From Devosia sp. Root436 (GTDB lineage: Bacteria > Pseudomonadota > Alphaproteobacteria > Rhizobiales > Devosiaceae), in assembly GCF_001426345.1 (NCBI RefSeq), contig NZ_LMEM01000013.1:62001-126000 (forward strand): DNA of 64,000 nucleotides, read 5' to 3'. This document shows positions 50,849-59,580 of the stretch, one piece after another. Positions within the stretch are counted from its first letter, which is position 1. Every line of letters begins with the position of its first letter. The position numbers and the translations under genes were made by a program. Under the pieces are notes generated by a model. That model made no database searches and was not told the origin of the DNA. It saw nothing but the letters and a program-made list of their open reading frames with translations.

Positions 50849-52081
50849 TCAGTTGGCCCACTCGCCGCCGCGCATCACCGGCTCGGTGCTGCCATCGGCA
50901 TGGACGCCGTCGATGTCGATCTTGTCGCTGCCGATCATCCAGTCGATGTGGATGTTGGAGGTGTTGCCGCCCTGGGCGGAAATCTGGTCCTGGGTGAGGT
51001 TCTTGCCGCCCACGAAGCAGTCCGAATAGCACTGGCCCTGCGCGATGTGGCAGGAGGCGTTTTCGTCGTAGAGCGTGTTGAAGAACAGGATGCCTGAGGC
51101 CGAAATCGGCGAGGAATGCGGCACCAGGGCCACTTCGCCCAGGCGGCGGCCGCCTTCATCGGTATCGAGCACCTTGTTGAACAGGTCGCCGTTCTTGCTC
51201 GCCTTGAACTCGACCAGCCTGCCGCCCTCGAAGCGGGCCTGCATGTCCTCGATCAGCGCGCCATTGTGGCTGAGCGGCTTGGTGCCGGACACATGGCCTT
51301 CCACGCGCAGCTTGTGTGGCGTGGTGAACACTTCCTCGGTGGGAATGTTGGGGTTGCAGGTAATGCCGTTCTTGGCTTCCGAAGCACCGCCCTTCCAGCG
51401 GTGACCATCGGCCAGGCCGACCGTGAGGTCGGTGCCGGGGCCGGTATATTTGAGGGCGGAGAAGCTCTTGCCGTTGAGCCAGGTCCAGCGCGCCTTGAGA
51501 TTGGCATTGTGCTCCTTCCAGGCGGCGATGGGATCGTCCTGATCGACGCGCGATGCCTTGAAGATGGCGTCGGCCAGCTTGGTCACCGCTTCTTCCTCGC
51601 TGTCATTGGGGAAGACCAGCCTGGCCCATGCGGCGCTGGGATAGGAGACGATATTCCAGTTGATATCGAAGCCGGTGATGAGCTGGAGGGCAGGCTTATA
51701 GGCGGCCGAATTGGCACGCATGGCGCGGCTCACCTTGTCCGGATCCTGCCCGGCCAGCATCATCGGGTTGTCGCCGGCAATGGCGAGGCGCGCCGCGTTG
51801 CCCTTGAAGGCTTCCGCCATCCCCGAATAGAGCCAGCCCGCCGCCTTGTCGAAGCTGGCGCTATTGGCATGCTTGTAGCGGGCCAGGGTGGCTTCCTCGT
51901 CGGAATAGATGGTGGTGACGACGCCCGCGCCGGCCCTGTAGGCATGCTCGGTGATGCGGCGGACCAGCGGGGCGGCGGTCATCGGCGCGGTCATCACCAG
52001 ATCCTGGCCCTCGGCCAGTTGCAGGCCCACCTTGATGGCAACCTGGGCGAGCTTGTCGAGCTTGACGGGATCGATGGTCAT
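50849..52081 (-). CDS. M29-family aminopeptidase (thermophilic metalloprotease-like)
   Basis: 410 residues. The M29 metal and catalytic set is visible: Glu in PTEEVFTTPHKLRVEG, Glu in GEVALVPHSSPIS, His/Tyr in ASCHIAQGQCYSDC, and His-x-Asp in NIHIDWMIGS. It is a cytoplasmic dinuclear-metal exopeptidase. The start MTIDPVKLDKLAQVA matches the family. Confidence 0.93.
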   Translation of the reverse strand: MTIDPVKLDKLAQVAIKVGLQLAEGQDLVMTAPMTAAPLVRRITEHAYRAGAGVVTTIYSDEEATLARYKHANSASFDKAAGWLYSGMAEAFKGNAARLAIAGDNPMMLAGQDPDKVSRAMRANSAAYKPALQLITGFDINWNIVSYPSAAWARLVFPNDSEEEAVTKLADAIFKASRVDQDDPIAAWKEHNANLKARWTWLNGKSFSALKYTGPGTDLTVGLADGHRWKGGASEAKNGITCNPNIPTEEVFTTPHKLRVEGHVSGTKPLSHNGALIEDMQARFEGGRLVEFKASKNGDLFNKVLDTDEGGRRLGEVALVPHSSPISASGILFFNTLYDENASCHIAQGQCYSDCFVGGKNLTQDQISAQGGNTSNIHIDWMIGSDKIDIDGVHADGSTEPVMRGGEWAN

Positions 52082-52194
52082 TTGGGCGAATGCCTCTTGG
52101 TTTTGAATCGGTTGGGGCGGAGGGTAATCCCGGAAGGGGGCGCTGCGCCACCCGGAGGGCGGGGAAATTTGCTGGCGGCGATCTATCAGTCGTT

Positions 52195-52300
52195 CTTCCC
52201 TCCCCCTTGTGGGGAGGGATCGAGGGTGGGCTGAGTCACGGCGCTGTGTTTGCGGAACCATACTCCCGCCCTCCCCCTAAGGGGGAGGGTGGGGCCGGTG
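52195..52300. repeat. Family B palindromic repeats (B3, two hairpins)
   Basis: CCCTCCCCCTTGTGGGGAGGG followed by GAGGGTGGG at 52197-52230, and CCCTCCCCCTAAGGGGGAGGG at about 52269-52289. They make up the part of the 555-base gap next to the aminopeptidase gene. Quoted motifs are shortened where needed. Confidence 0.65.
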
Positions 52301-52636
52301 GCGCCCAATCTCTGTGTCTTTCCTGCATCATCTGTTGCAACGCTGCAAAATACCCCGTTGGCAAGTCCGAACGGTTTCGCTACAAAACGTCCACCGCTTC
52401 AGATCGAACAAGGGAGGCGTTGTATGGCAGGCACATTCACCGAACTCCCCATGGGCGACACACGACGTTAGGTCGTCGCCATCCGCGGCCCGCCAAACAG
52501 GCCAGCCGCCCGCGGTTCTTCTCTTCATCACAGCCCAATTGATCTGACGGGGATCATTTCGTCCTCCGTTCCGGCTGTGCCTTTCATCCCCTGCTTTTGA
52601 GGGCCGGTTGCCGGATAACGGGACCGGGCTGCCAAT
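52301..52636 (+). promoter_or_regulatory. Leader region of the ABC exporter gene
   Basis: About 336 bases with no long gene. It has a palindrome TTGCA-ACGC-TGCAA at 52335-52348, then a 15-codon open frame with a strong ribosome binding site (52424-52471) whose stop lies in a small hairpin ACGAC-GTTAG-GTCGT (52463-52477). About 165 bases separate it from the exporter start. A translated leader controlling the exporter is possible. Confidence 0.4.
52424..52471 (+). CDS. Possible leader peptide upstream of the ABC exporter (15 aa)
   Basis: ATG at 52424 preceded by GGGAGG at six to seven bases encodes MAGTFTELPMGDTRR and a TAG. The hairpin ACGAC-GTTAG-GTCGT overlaps the last codons and the stop. 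The peptide ends in Arg-Arg. Short open frames with such strong ribosome binding sites upstream of exporters often act in attenuation, but there is no direct proof here, and I know of no annotated family. Confidence 0.4.
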   Translation: MAGTFTELPMGDTRR

Positions 52637-54433
52637 ATGAGTCGCAAGAAACTCGATTTCCGCGCCGATGCCTATCGCAACGTGCTCGGCTTTACCTTCC
52701 GCCACTGGTCCGGCAGGCTGCCGCTGGTCGGCGTCATCTGCGCGCTGGTCATCGCCTCGACGCTGGCCGAAGTCATGGTGCCCATGTTTTCGGGTCAGAT
52801 CGTCGATGCCATTGCCGGCGGGACGAATGGTGGCGCCGATGCTGCCCTGCGGGCCTTCGCCATCGTGGTCGGCCTGGGGCTGACCAGCGTGGTGCTGCGC
52901 TGGTTCATCTTCCAGGGCGTCATCCGCCTGACGCTGCGGATGATGGCCGATATCGTCAATAACGGCTTCCACCGGGTGCAGCGCTTCTCGACCGACTGGC
53001 ATGCCAACAGCTTTGCCGGTTCGACCGTGCGCAAGATCACCCGTGGCATGTGGGCGCTGGATTCGCTCAATGACGTGCTGCTGGTGGCGCTGCTGCCATC
53101 GGTGGTCATGCTGGTGGGCGCGACGGTGATCCTGGGCTCCTACTGGCCGGTCATGGGTCTCGTCGTGGGGCTGGGCTCGGTCGTCTATATCGGCGTCACC
53201 GTGGCGCTCTCCATGGGTTTCGTGTCGCCGGCGGCGAGCCTGGCCAATGCCTGGGACACGCGCCTTGGCGGCGCGCTGGCCGATGCGGTGAGCTGCAACT
53301 CGGTGGTCAAGGCCTTTGGCGCCGAAACGCGCGAGGAATCCCGCCTGCGCCACGTGCTGGGCAAGTGGGACACCCGCACCCGCCGCACCTGGAAGCGCGG
53401 CACGCTGAGCGGCACTATCCAGGGCTTCATGATGGTGACGATGCAGGCCGGTATTCTCGGCACCGGGTTGCTGATGTGGCAGCGCGGGCTGGCAAGTCCG
53501 GGCGACATCACCTTCGTCCTGGCCATGTTCTTCGTGCTGCAGGGCTACCTGCGGGACGTGGGCCAGCATATCCGCAACCTGCAGCGGGCGGTGAATGACA
53601 TGGAGGAACTGGTGGCGCTCGACAGGACGCCGCTGGGGATCGATGACAGAGCCGACGCCAAGGCCATTGCCATCGGCAAGGGCGAGATCGCTTTCGATCG
53701 CGTGACCTTCCAGTATGGCGCCCACCCGACGCCGCTCTATCGCGATTTCTCGGTCACCATCGCGCCGGGCGAACGTGTGGGCCTGGTGGGTCATTCGGGC
53801 TCGGGCAAGACCACCTTCGTCAAGCTGATCCAGCGGCTTTACGACGTGAAGTCCGGCGCCATCACCATCGACGGGCAGAACATCGCCGAAGTGGAGCAGG
53901 CCAGTCTGCGCGGCCAGATTGCCATCGTGCAGCAGGAGCCCATCCTGTTCCACCGCACGCTGGCCGAGAACATCGCCTATGCCCGTCCCGACGCCACGCG
54001 CGCCGAGATCGAGCTGGCGGCAATGCAGGCCAATGCGCATGACTTCATCCTCGACCTGCCCAAGGGCTACGAGACCCTGGTCGGCGAGCGGGGCGTGAAG
54101 CTGTCGGGCGGGGAACGCCAGCGTGTCGCCATTGCGCGGGCCTTCCTGGCCGATGCGCCGGTGCTGATCCTGGACGAGGCGACATCGAGCCTCGACAGCG
54201 AGAGCGAGGTGCAGATCCAGCAGGCGATGGAACGGTTGATGGTGGGACGCACGACCCTGGTTATCGCCCACCGGCTGTCGACAGTGCGGGCCCTGGACCG
54301 GCTGCTGGTCTTCGACAAGGGCAGGATTGTCGAGGAGGGCGACCACGACCAGCTCATCCGCCTCAAGGGGGGCATCTATCGCCGGCTGTTCGAACGGCAG
54401 GCGCTGGAGCTGACCAAGGGGTTGGTGGCGTAA
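52637..54433 (+). CDS. ABC exporter, fused membrane and ATPase domains (MsbA/multidrug type)
   Basis: 598 residues. Six membrane segments in residues about 30-310, then one ATPase domain with Walker A GHSGSGKTT, signature LSGGERQRVAIARA and Walker B VLILDEATSSLD followed by the H-loop IAHRLSTV. It would work as a homodimer or heterodimer exporting lipids, peptides or drugs. The long leader with a possible regulatory peptide suggests inducible expression. A clear terminator follows. Confidence 0.94.
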   Translation: MSRKKLDFRADAYRNVLGFTFRHWSGRLPLVGVICALVIASTLAEVMVPMFSGQIVDAIAGGTNGGADAALRAFAIVVGLGLTSVVLRWFIFQGVIRLTLRMMADIVNNGFHRVQRFSTDWHANSFAGSTVRKITRGMWALDSLNDVLLVALLPSVVMLVGATVILGSYWPVMGLVVGLGSVVYIGVTVALSMGFVSPAASLANAWDTRLGGALADAVSCNSVVKAFGAETREESRLRHVLGKWDTRTRRTWKRGTLSGTIQGFMMVTMQAGILGTGLLMWQRGLASPGDITFVLAMFFVLQGYLRDVGQHIRNLQRAVNDMEELVALDRTPLGIDDRADAKAIAIGKGEIAFDRVTFQYGAHPTPLYRDFSVTIAPGERVGLVGHSGSGKTTFVKLIQRLYDVKSGAITIDGQNIAEVEQASLRGQIAIVQQEPILFHRTLAENIAYARPDATRAEIELAAMQANAHDFILDLPKGYETLVGERGVKLSGGERQRVAIARAFLADAPVLILDEATSSLDSESEVQIQQAMERLMVGRTTLVIAHRLSTVRALDRLLVFDKGRIVEEGDHDQLIRLKGGIYRRLFERQALELTKGLVA

Positions 54434-54440
54434 ATGGAAG

Positions 54441-54467
54441 CGCCGGGGTGTGAGCCCCGGCGTTTTT
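54441..54467 (+). terminator. Rho-independent terminator after the ABC exporter
   Basis: CGCCGGGG-N6-CCCCGGCG stem followed by TTTTT, eight bases after the stop codon. Confidence 0.95.
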
Positions 54468-54488
54468 GTTGAACTATCGTGCCCCGCC

Positions 54489-54623
54489 CTCCTTCGACAA
54501 GCTCAGGATGGTTCGAGGCGTGAAGAACGCGCACCTCACCATGAGGGTTACTTTGAACGCGGTGCTCCAACAGTCCTCATGGTGAGGCGGGAGCGTAGCG
54601 CCCCTCGAACCACGAGGGCGTGG
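54489..54623. repeat. Family D repeat region (intergenic copy)
   Basis: Left part: CCTTCGACAAGCTCAGGATG, then CCTCACCATGAGGG; right part (54575-54623): CCTCATGGTGAGGCGGGAGC to CCACGAGGGCGTGG. The right part is nearly identical to 8581-8630 inside the aldehyde dehydrogenase gene. The two halves are partly inverted copies of one another (CCTCACCATGAGG versus CCTCATGGTGAGG). Confidence 0.8.
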
Positions 54624-54633
54624 CTGGATGCTG

Positions 54634-55059
54634 TCACACCACGTCCAGCGTCACGTCGAACCCCTTCCGCGACACTTCGCTATAGGGGCAGATCACATGC
54701 GCCCTCTTGATGATGTCTTCGGCCTTGGCCTTGTCCATGCCGGGAATGTGGGCCTTGAGGGCGGCTTCGATCCAGAAGCCTTCGCCGTCCTCGCGGTCCT
54801 TGAAGCTGACTTCGGCGGTGACGGTGGCGTCTTCGGGGATCTTGTCGCCGCTCTTGCGGGCGGCGGCCTTCATCGCGCCGAGGAAGCAGGCCGAATAGCC
54901 GACGGCGAAAAGCTGCTCGGGATTGGTGCCGCGGGCGCCGTCGCCGCCGATTTCCCTGGGCGTGGTCAGGGTGACGTCCAGCACGCCGTCATCGGTGGCG
55001 CCGTGGCCGGAACGGCCCCCGGTGGAAGTGGCGCGCGCGGTGTACATGATCTTGGGCAT
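54634..55059 (-). CDS. ohr: Organic hydroperoxide resistance protein (Ohr, OsmC family)
   Basis: 141 residues, the Ohr size. The two catalytic cysteines are C58 (GYSACFLGAM) and C124 (HVICPYSE), with the start MPKIMYTARATSTGGRSGHG typical of Ohr. It reduces organic peroxides. AGGAG lies eight bases before the ATG. Divergent from the VOC gene. Confidence 0.95.
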   Translation of the reverse strand: MPKIMYTARATSTGGRSGHGATDDGVLDVTLTTPREIGGDGARGTNPEQLFAVGYSACFLGAMKAAARKSGDKIPEDATVTAEVSFKDREDGEGFWIEAALKAHIPGMDKAKAEDIIKRAHVICPYSEVSRKGFDVTLDVV

Positions 55060-55227
55060 GAAACGTCTCCTGAAAACAAGTGAAGGCCTACTCCAGCATG
55101 AAAGTGTGGAGCGCGAAAGACATATGCCGATTGCCTGCCCTTTGGCGAACAATGCCTTCGGCACCTGGCCGATGGCGGAACCGGCGGTCTGGCCTATATG
55201 CTGGACAGAACAATCGGGAAGACCGCC

Positions 55228-56148
55228 ATGATCGACACCTCCGTCCAGACCAATGTGAAATCCAAGCCCGTCCTGCCGCTGGCCACGACGCTGGGCGCCG
55301 TGCATATCGCCGTGGCCGACCGGAGCAAGGCGCTCGCCATCTGGCAGGATGTGGTGGGCCTCGACCTCATCGCCGAGGCCGACAATGAACTCGTGCTGGG
55401 TGCCGGCGGCAAGCCGTTGATCGTGCTGGAAACCGGCGCGGTGCGGCCGGTCGTGCCGCGCACGATCGGACTTTATCACGTCGCCATCCACGTACCTGGT
55501 CGAGCCGACCTGGCGCAGATGGCCGTGCGGGCCCTGCAGCGCAATGTGCGGATTTCGCCGACCGACCATCTGGTCAGCGAGGCCATCTATCTGTGGGACC
55601 TCGACGGCAATGGCATCGAGATCACCTTCGAGACGCCATGGCGCGGCACGCTGGGCGACCCCGAAAAGGGCGAGACCTACGCGGTGACCGCAGATGGCAG
55701 GCCTCATTCGGGGCGCGACCCGATCGATATGGATGGCCTGCTGGCCGAGCTGGGCACCGCGCCGGTGCTGGTGGCGCGCATGCCCGCCGGTACGCGGATC
55801 GGGCATGTGCATGTGCATGTCAACGACCTGCAACAGGCGATGGATTTCTATCGCGACGTCATCGGCTTTGCCGGCTTCCTGTTGATCCATTCCTTCGGCA
55901 TGGGCGATGTCGGGCTCGACTATATGCCCCATACCGTCGCCTTCAACATCTGGTCGGGGCCTAATGCGGGATTGCCCTCTGCCGGTGCGGCGGGCCTGCG
56001 CTGGTTCACCATCGTCGTGCCCGATGCGCAGACGCTGGACGGCGTGAAGGCGCGGCTGGCTGACGCCAAGGCGCCGGTTTCGCCGGTAGACGGCGGGATC
56101 GAGACGCAGGACCCGTTCGGCAACCGGATCCGGGTGCTGGTAGGGTAG
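55228..56148 (+). CDS. VOC-family dioxygenase-like protein (catechol 2,3-dioxygenase type)
   Basis: 306 residues with two glyoxalase/dioxygenase (VOC) modules. Likely metal ligands are in GAVHIAV (module 1), GHVHVHVND and IEITFE. It resembles the CatE/YfiE group of extradiol dioxygenases; the substrate is unknown. Start at ATG 55228 with GGAAG six bases upstream; ATG at 55198 has none. Divergent from ohr, so a link to aromatic or peroxide stress is possible. Confidence 0.87.
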   Translation: MIDTSVQTNVKSKPVLPLATTLGAVHIAVADRSKALAIWQDVVGLDLIAEADNELVLGAGGKPLIVLETGAVRPVVPRTIGLYHVAIHVPGRADLAQMAVRALQRNVRISPTDHLVSEAIYLWDLDGNGIEITFETPWRGTLGDPEKGETYAVTADGRPHSGRDPIDMDGLLAELGTAPVLVARMPAGTRIGHVHVHVNDLQQAMDFYRDVIGFAGFLLIHSFGMGDVGLDYMPHTVAFNIWSGPNAGLPSAGAAGLRWFTIVVPDAQTLDGVKARLADAKAPVSPVDGGIETQDPFGNRIRVLVG

Positions 56149-56164
56149 TTCAGCCACAAGGCGG

Positions 56165-56190
56165 TTCCCTCCCTATGATGGGGAGGGAAG
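56165..56190. repeat. Family B palindromic repeat (B4)
   Basis: TTCCCTCCC-TATGAT-GGGGAGGGAA hairpin just after the VOC gene and just before the DUF924 gene. Confidence 0.55.
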
Positions 56191-56214
56191 CCCGTTTCGT
56201 GCTTGGGAGGAAAT

Positions 56215-56757
56215 ATGCGCACAGCCGAGGATATTCTTCGCTTCTGGTTCGTGGAACACGGCATGGATGACTGGTTCGGCGGCAAGGCGGAATTCGATGC
56301 GGCGCTGGCCGCCGAATTTGCCGGGACGCATCCGAAAGTGGCGCTGGGCGAGGCCTGGGAATGGCGCCGGACGTCCGAGGGACGGCTGGCCGAGATCATC
56401 GTGCTGGATCAGTTTTCCCGGCAGCTGCATCGCGGCTCGGCCGAGGCCTTCGCGCAGGACAGGATGGCTGTGGCGCTGGCGCAGGAGGCCATCGCGGCGG
56501 GTGCAGACCAGGCGATTCCGATGGAGCGGCGCATGTTCCTGTTCATGCCCTTCATGCATGCGGAATCGCTGGTGATCCAGGAGGAGGGCTGCAAGCATTT
56601 CGCCCAGTTCGGCGAGGAACTGATGAAATTCATGACCGGGCACCGTGACTGCATCGCGCGGTTCGGGCGGTTTCCATTCAGGAACAAGGCGCTGGGGCGC
56701 GTGAGCACGCCGCAGGAAGTGGCGTATATGGAAGAGCAGGGGGATCGTGTGTTTTGA
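56215..56757 (+). CDS. DUF924 family protein
   Basis: 180 residues. The family pattern is strong: EDILRFWFVEHGMDDWFGG, LAEIIVLDQFSRQLHRGSAE, MFLFMPFMHAES and GRFPFRNKALGR (all motifs typical of DUF924, which has a TPR-like helical fold). Function unknown. GGAGGA lies five bases before the ATG at 56215. Confidence 0.92.
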   Translation: MRTAEDILRFWFVEHGMDDWFGGKAEFDAALAAEFAGTHPKVALGEAWEWRRTSEGRLAEIIVLDQFSRQLHRGSAEAFAQDRMAVALAQEAIAAGADQAIPMERRMFLFMPFMHAESLVIQEEGCKHFAQFGEELMKFMTGHRDCIARFGRFPFRNKALGRVSTPQEVAYMEEQGDRVF

Positions 56758-56778
56758 TTGGCGTTGGTGGTGTGGCGG

Positions 56779-56893
56779 CATCCCCCTCATCCGGCGCTGT
56801 GCGCCGCCTTCTCCCCGATGGGGAGAAGAATAGTAGACACCGAGTCCTCTTATTCCTCTCCCCATCGGCGAGAGGGTGGATCGCCCGAAGGAC
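56779..56893. repeat. Family A palindromic repeat (copy A7, variant)
   Basis: CCCCTCATCCGGCGCTGTGC, CTTCTCCCCGATGGGGAGAAG, then CCTCTCCCCATCGGCGAGAGG and CGCCCGAAGG. Same building blocks as the other copies in another order, with different loops. It separates the convergent DUF924 and kdgK genes. Confidence 0.7.
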
Positions 56894-56895
56894 GC

Positions 56896-57807
56896 CTATT
56901 GCACCAGCTTCGGATCGACCAGCGCGCCCTTCTGCCCGATGACCACGCCGGCCACGCGGTGGCCTTCTTCCGCGGCTTCCTGCAATGATTTTCCCGCCAG
57001 CCGCGCGCTCAGATACGCGCCATTGAAGCTGTCACCCGCGCCGGTGGCGTCGACCACCTTGGCTCCGGGTTGCGGGGCGACTCTCACCCGTTCCCACGCC
57101 GTGGCAATCAAGGCTTCGCCGGCCCCGTCCTTGACCACGACTTCCTCGACGCCCAGTTCGAGATAACGGTCGGCCGTATCATCGACGCTCGTGTCGCCGA
57201 AGAGCGGGGCCTCGTCGCCATGGGTGGGCAGGACCACGTCGCACATCGTGGCTGCGGCCGTAAGCACCGACGTCATGACGCGCGGACTGGTCCACAGAGC
57301 CGGGCGGATATTGGTGTCGAACACCACCCTGGCGCCGGCGTCGCGTGCCCGGACGATGGCGCCGAGCAGCCTGCCGCGGGCGCGGGGCGCGAGGATGGCC
57401 AGGGTGATGCCCGAGAAATAGACCATGCTGGCGCCCTTGACGGCAGCGGCCAGCGCTTCCTTGTCATCGGCCAGCAACTTGGCGGCGGAGGTGTCGCGCC
57501 AATAGGTGAAGTGGCGGTCGCCCTTTTCCTGGTGGATCAGGTAGAGACCGGGACGGCGGCCGGGCACGGTGCTGATATGGCTGGTGCCGATATCGTTGGC
57601 ATCGAGGAACGCACGGATGTCGCCGGAATAGCGGTCTTCCCCGAGGCCGGTGAAATAATCCACCGACCAGTCCTTGCCGAGCAGCGCGCGCATATACCAG
57701 GCGGTATTGAGCGTATCGCCGGCATAGCCAAGGCGATATTGGCGATCCTCGCCGCCACTCATCTCGATCATGCATTCACCAATGCTGACGAAACGCTGCT
57801 GTGCCAA
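56896..57807 (-). CDS. kdgK: 2-dehydro-3-deoxygluconokinase (KdgK, PfkB family)
   Basis: 303 residues. N-terminal IGECMIEMSGG and YAGDTLNTAWYMRALLG are close to known KdgK, and the PfkB signature DATGAGDSFNGAYL holds the catalytic Asp. It phosphorylates 2-keto-3-deoxygluconate to KDPG for the Entner-Doudoroff lower path. The TTG at 57807 (MAQQRFVSIGECMIEM) has AAGGGAG upstream; an ATG further out at 57879 is in frame but unlikely. It is divergent from the fructuronate reductase-like gene. Confidence 0.92.
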   Translation of the reverse strand: MAQQRFVSIGECMIEMSGGEDRQYRLGYAGDTLNTAWYMRALLGKDWSVDYFTGLGEDRYSGDIRAFLDANDIGTSHISTVPGRRPGLYLIHQEKGDRHFTYWRDTSAAKLLADDKEALAAAVKGASMVYFSGITLAILAPRARGRLLGAIVRARDAGARVVFDTNIRPALWTSPRVMTSVLTAAATMCDVVLPTHGDEAPLFGDTSVDDTADRYLELGVEEVVVKDGAGEALIATAWERVRVAPQPGAKVVDATGAGDSFNGAYLSARLAGKSLQEAAEEGHRVAGVVIGQKGALVDPKLVQ

Positions 57808-57930
57808 AATGCTGCTCTCCCTTGTTGCGCAAGGCTTATGCCGGTAAAGCCCGGAGGCCCGCAAGCTACTATCTTCCATACAAGATCGGAAGGCATTATG
57901 GTGCCCCCGATTTCACCCCCGGAGACTGCC

Positions 57931-59403
57931 ATGACGCGCCTCAGCGCCAGCACTTTTGCCAATGCCCCCGCCGGCGTGCGCCTGCCCGACTACGATCGCA
58001 GCCAGATCACGCCGGGCATCGTGCATCTGGGCATCGGCGCGTTCCACCGGGCGCATATGGCTGTCTATGTCGACGACCTGCTGAGGGACAATCCCGATTG
58101 GGCCATTGTCGGCGCGAGCCTCCGCCGGCCGGACACCAAGGAAGCGCTGGAGCCGCAGGACGGGCTCTATACCGTGGCCGTGCGCGATGCGGCGGGAACG
58201 CATCCGCGCATCATCGGTTCGATCATCAAGGTGCTCGATGCCAATACGCAGCGTGAGGAATTGCTGGCGCTGATGGCCAGCCCACAAATCCGCATCGTGT
58301 CGCTGACCGTGACCGAAAAGGGCTATTGCCACGACCCGGCGACGGGCGAGCTGGACCAGCGCCACCCCGATATTGTGCATGACCTGGCCCATCCCGCCAC
58401 GCCGAAATCGGCACCGGGCATGCTGGTGGAGGCCCTGGCGCGACGGCAGGCGGCGGGCATTGGGCCGTTTGCGGTGATGAGCTGCGACAACCTGCCGAGC
58501 AATGGCGAGACGGTGCAGCGCATCGTGACGAAGTTTGCCAGCCTGCGCGATGCCGCGCTCGGTGCCTGGGTCGGGAAGGTGGCCTTTCCCGGAACCATGG
58601 TGGACCGCATCGTGCCCTCGACCACCGATGCCGATCGCGCAACGGTGGCCGGGCTGATCGGCGCCGAGGATGCCTGGCCGATCATGACCGAGCCTTTTAC
58701 TCAGTGGGTGATCGAGGATCATTTCCCCGATGGCCGCCCGCCCTTCGAAAGGGCCGGCGCGCAACTGGTCAAGGACGTCGAGCCGTTCGAGCGCATGAAG
58801 CTCAGGATGCTCAATGGCAGCCACTCAACCATGGCCTATCTCGGCTATCTCTCGGGCTACGAGTATATTTCCGACGTCATGGGCGACGCCGATTTCGTCA
58901 AGCTCATCCATGGGCTGATGACCCAGGAGGCCATGCCGACGCTGGATATGCCGGGAGTCGATCTCGGCGCCTATCGCGACCAGTTGCTGGATCGCTTCCG
59001 CAATCCGGCGCTGCAGCATCGCACCTGGCAGATCGCCATGGATGGGTCGCAGAAATTGCCCCAGCGCCTGCTTGGCACCATCCGCGAGCGCCTCAAGGCC
59101 GGGCAACCATTCGAGCGGCTCGGGCTCGGGGTGGCGGCATGGATGCGCTATGTCACCGGCATAGACGAGAAGGGCGAGAACATCGACGTGCGCGACCCGC
59201 TGGCCATGCGGATGATGGCGATTGCCGCGGATGCAGGAGACGATGCCGAGGCGCTGTATGAGGGGCTGGTCGGACTGACTGAGGTATTCGGCAGCGACCT
59301 GGCGGAGAACCAGGCGTTTGGCGAGACAGTGGCGACCCACCTCGATGACCTGTTCGAGCTGGGGGTGAAGGAGACGGTGCGGGGCGTGGTGGAGAGCCAC
59401 TGA
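57931..59403 (+). CDS. Mannitol dehydrogenase family oxidoreductase (probable fructuronate reductase)
   Basis: 490 residues, the length of UxuB and mannitol 2-dehydrogenase. NAD motif HLGIGAFHRAHMAVYVD, TVTEKGYCHDPATGELD, and the polyol-specific LRMLNGSHSTMAYLGYLSG with catalytic Lys-Asn-His (about K292-H300). Because kdgK is divergently beside it, fructuronate reduction in hexuronate use is more likely than mannitol oxidation. GGAG lies seven bases before ATG 57931; an in-frame ATG at 57898 is weaker. Confidence 0.9.
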   Translation: MTRLSASTFANAPAGVRLPDYDRSQITPGIVHLGIGAFHRAHMAVYVDDLLRDNPDWAIVGASLRRPDTKEALEPQDGLYTVAVRDAAGTHPRIIGSIIKVLDANTQREELLALMASPQIRIVSLTVTEKGYCHDPATGELDQRHPDIVHDLAHPATPKSAPGMLVEALARRQAAGIGPFAVMSCDNLPSNGETVQRIVTKFASLRDAALGAWVGKVAFPGTMVDRIVPSTTDADRATVAGLIGAEDAWPIMTEPFTQWVIEDHFPDGRPPFERAGAQLVKDVEPFERMKLRMLNGSHSTMAYLGYLSGYEYISDVMGDADFVKLIHGLMTQEAMPTLDMPGVDLGAYRDQLLDRFRNPALQHRTWQIAMDGSQKLPQRLLGTIRERLKAGQPFERLGLGVAAWMRYVTGIDEKGENIDVRDPLAMRMMAIAADAGDDAEALYEGLVGLTEVFGSDLAENQAFGETVATHLDDLFELGVKETVRGVVESH

Positions 59404-59406
59404 GCC

Positions 59407-59556
59407 TTCTTCCCCTCTCCCTCAGAGGGAGAGGGTGGGTTTCCGCGTCCAGCGGAAACCGGGTGAGGGGTCCTGCGCTCGCCCATGCTTCAATGCTCGT
59501 GGAAGCAACCCCTCATCCGCCCTTCGGGCACCTTCTCCCTCATGGGGAGAAGGGTG
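59407..59556. repeat. Family A composite palindromic element (copy A8)
   Basis: The cleanest full copy, about 150 bp: CCCTCTCCCTCAGAGGGAGAG, a perfect 9-bp hairpin GGTTTCCGC-GTCCA-GCGGAAACC (59438-59460), GGGTGAGGGGTCCTGCG, CCCATGCTTC, CTCGTGGAAGCAACC, CCTCATCCGCCCTTCGGGCA and CTTCTCCCTCATGGGGAGAAG. It lies between convergent genes. Confidence 0.87.
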
Positions 59557-59580
59557 ACGACCAATGGTTCGGTGTCGGGC

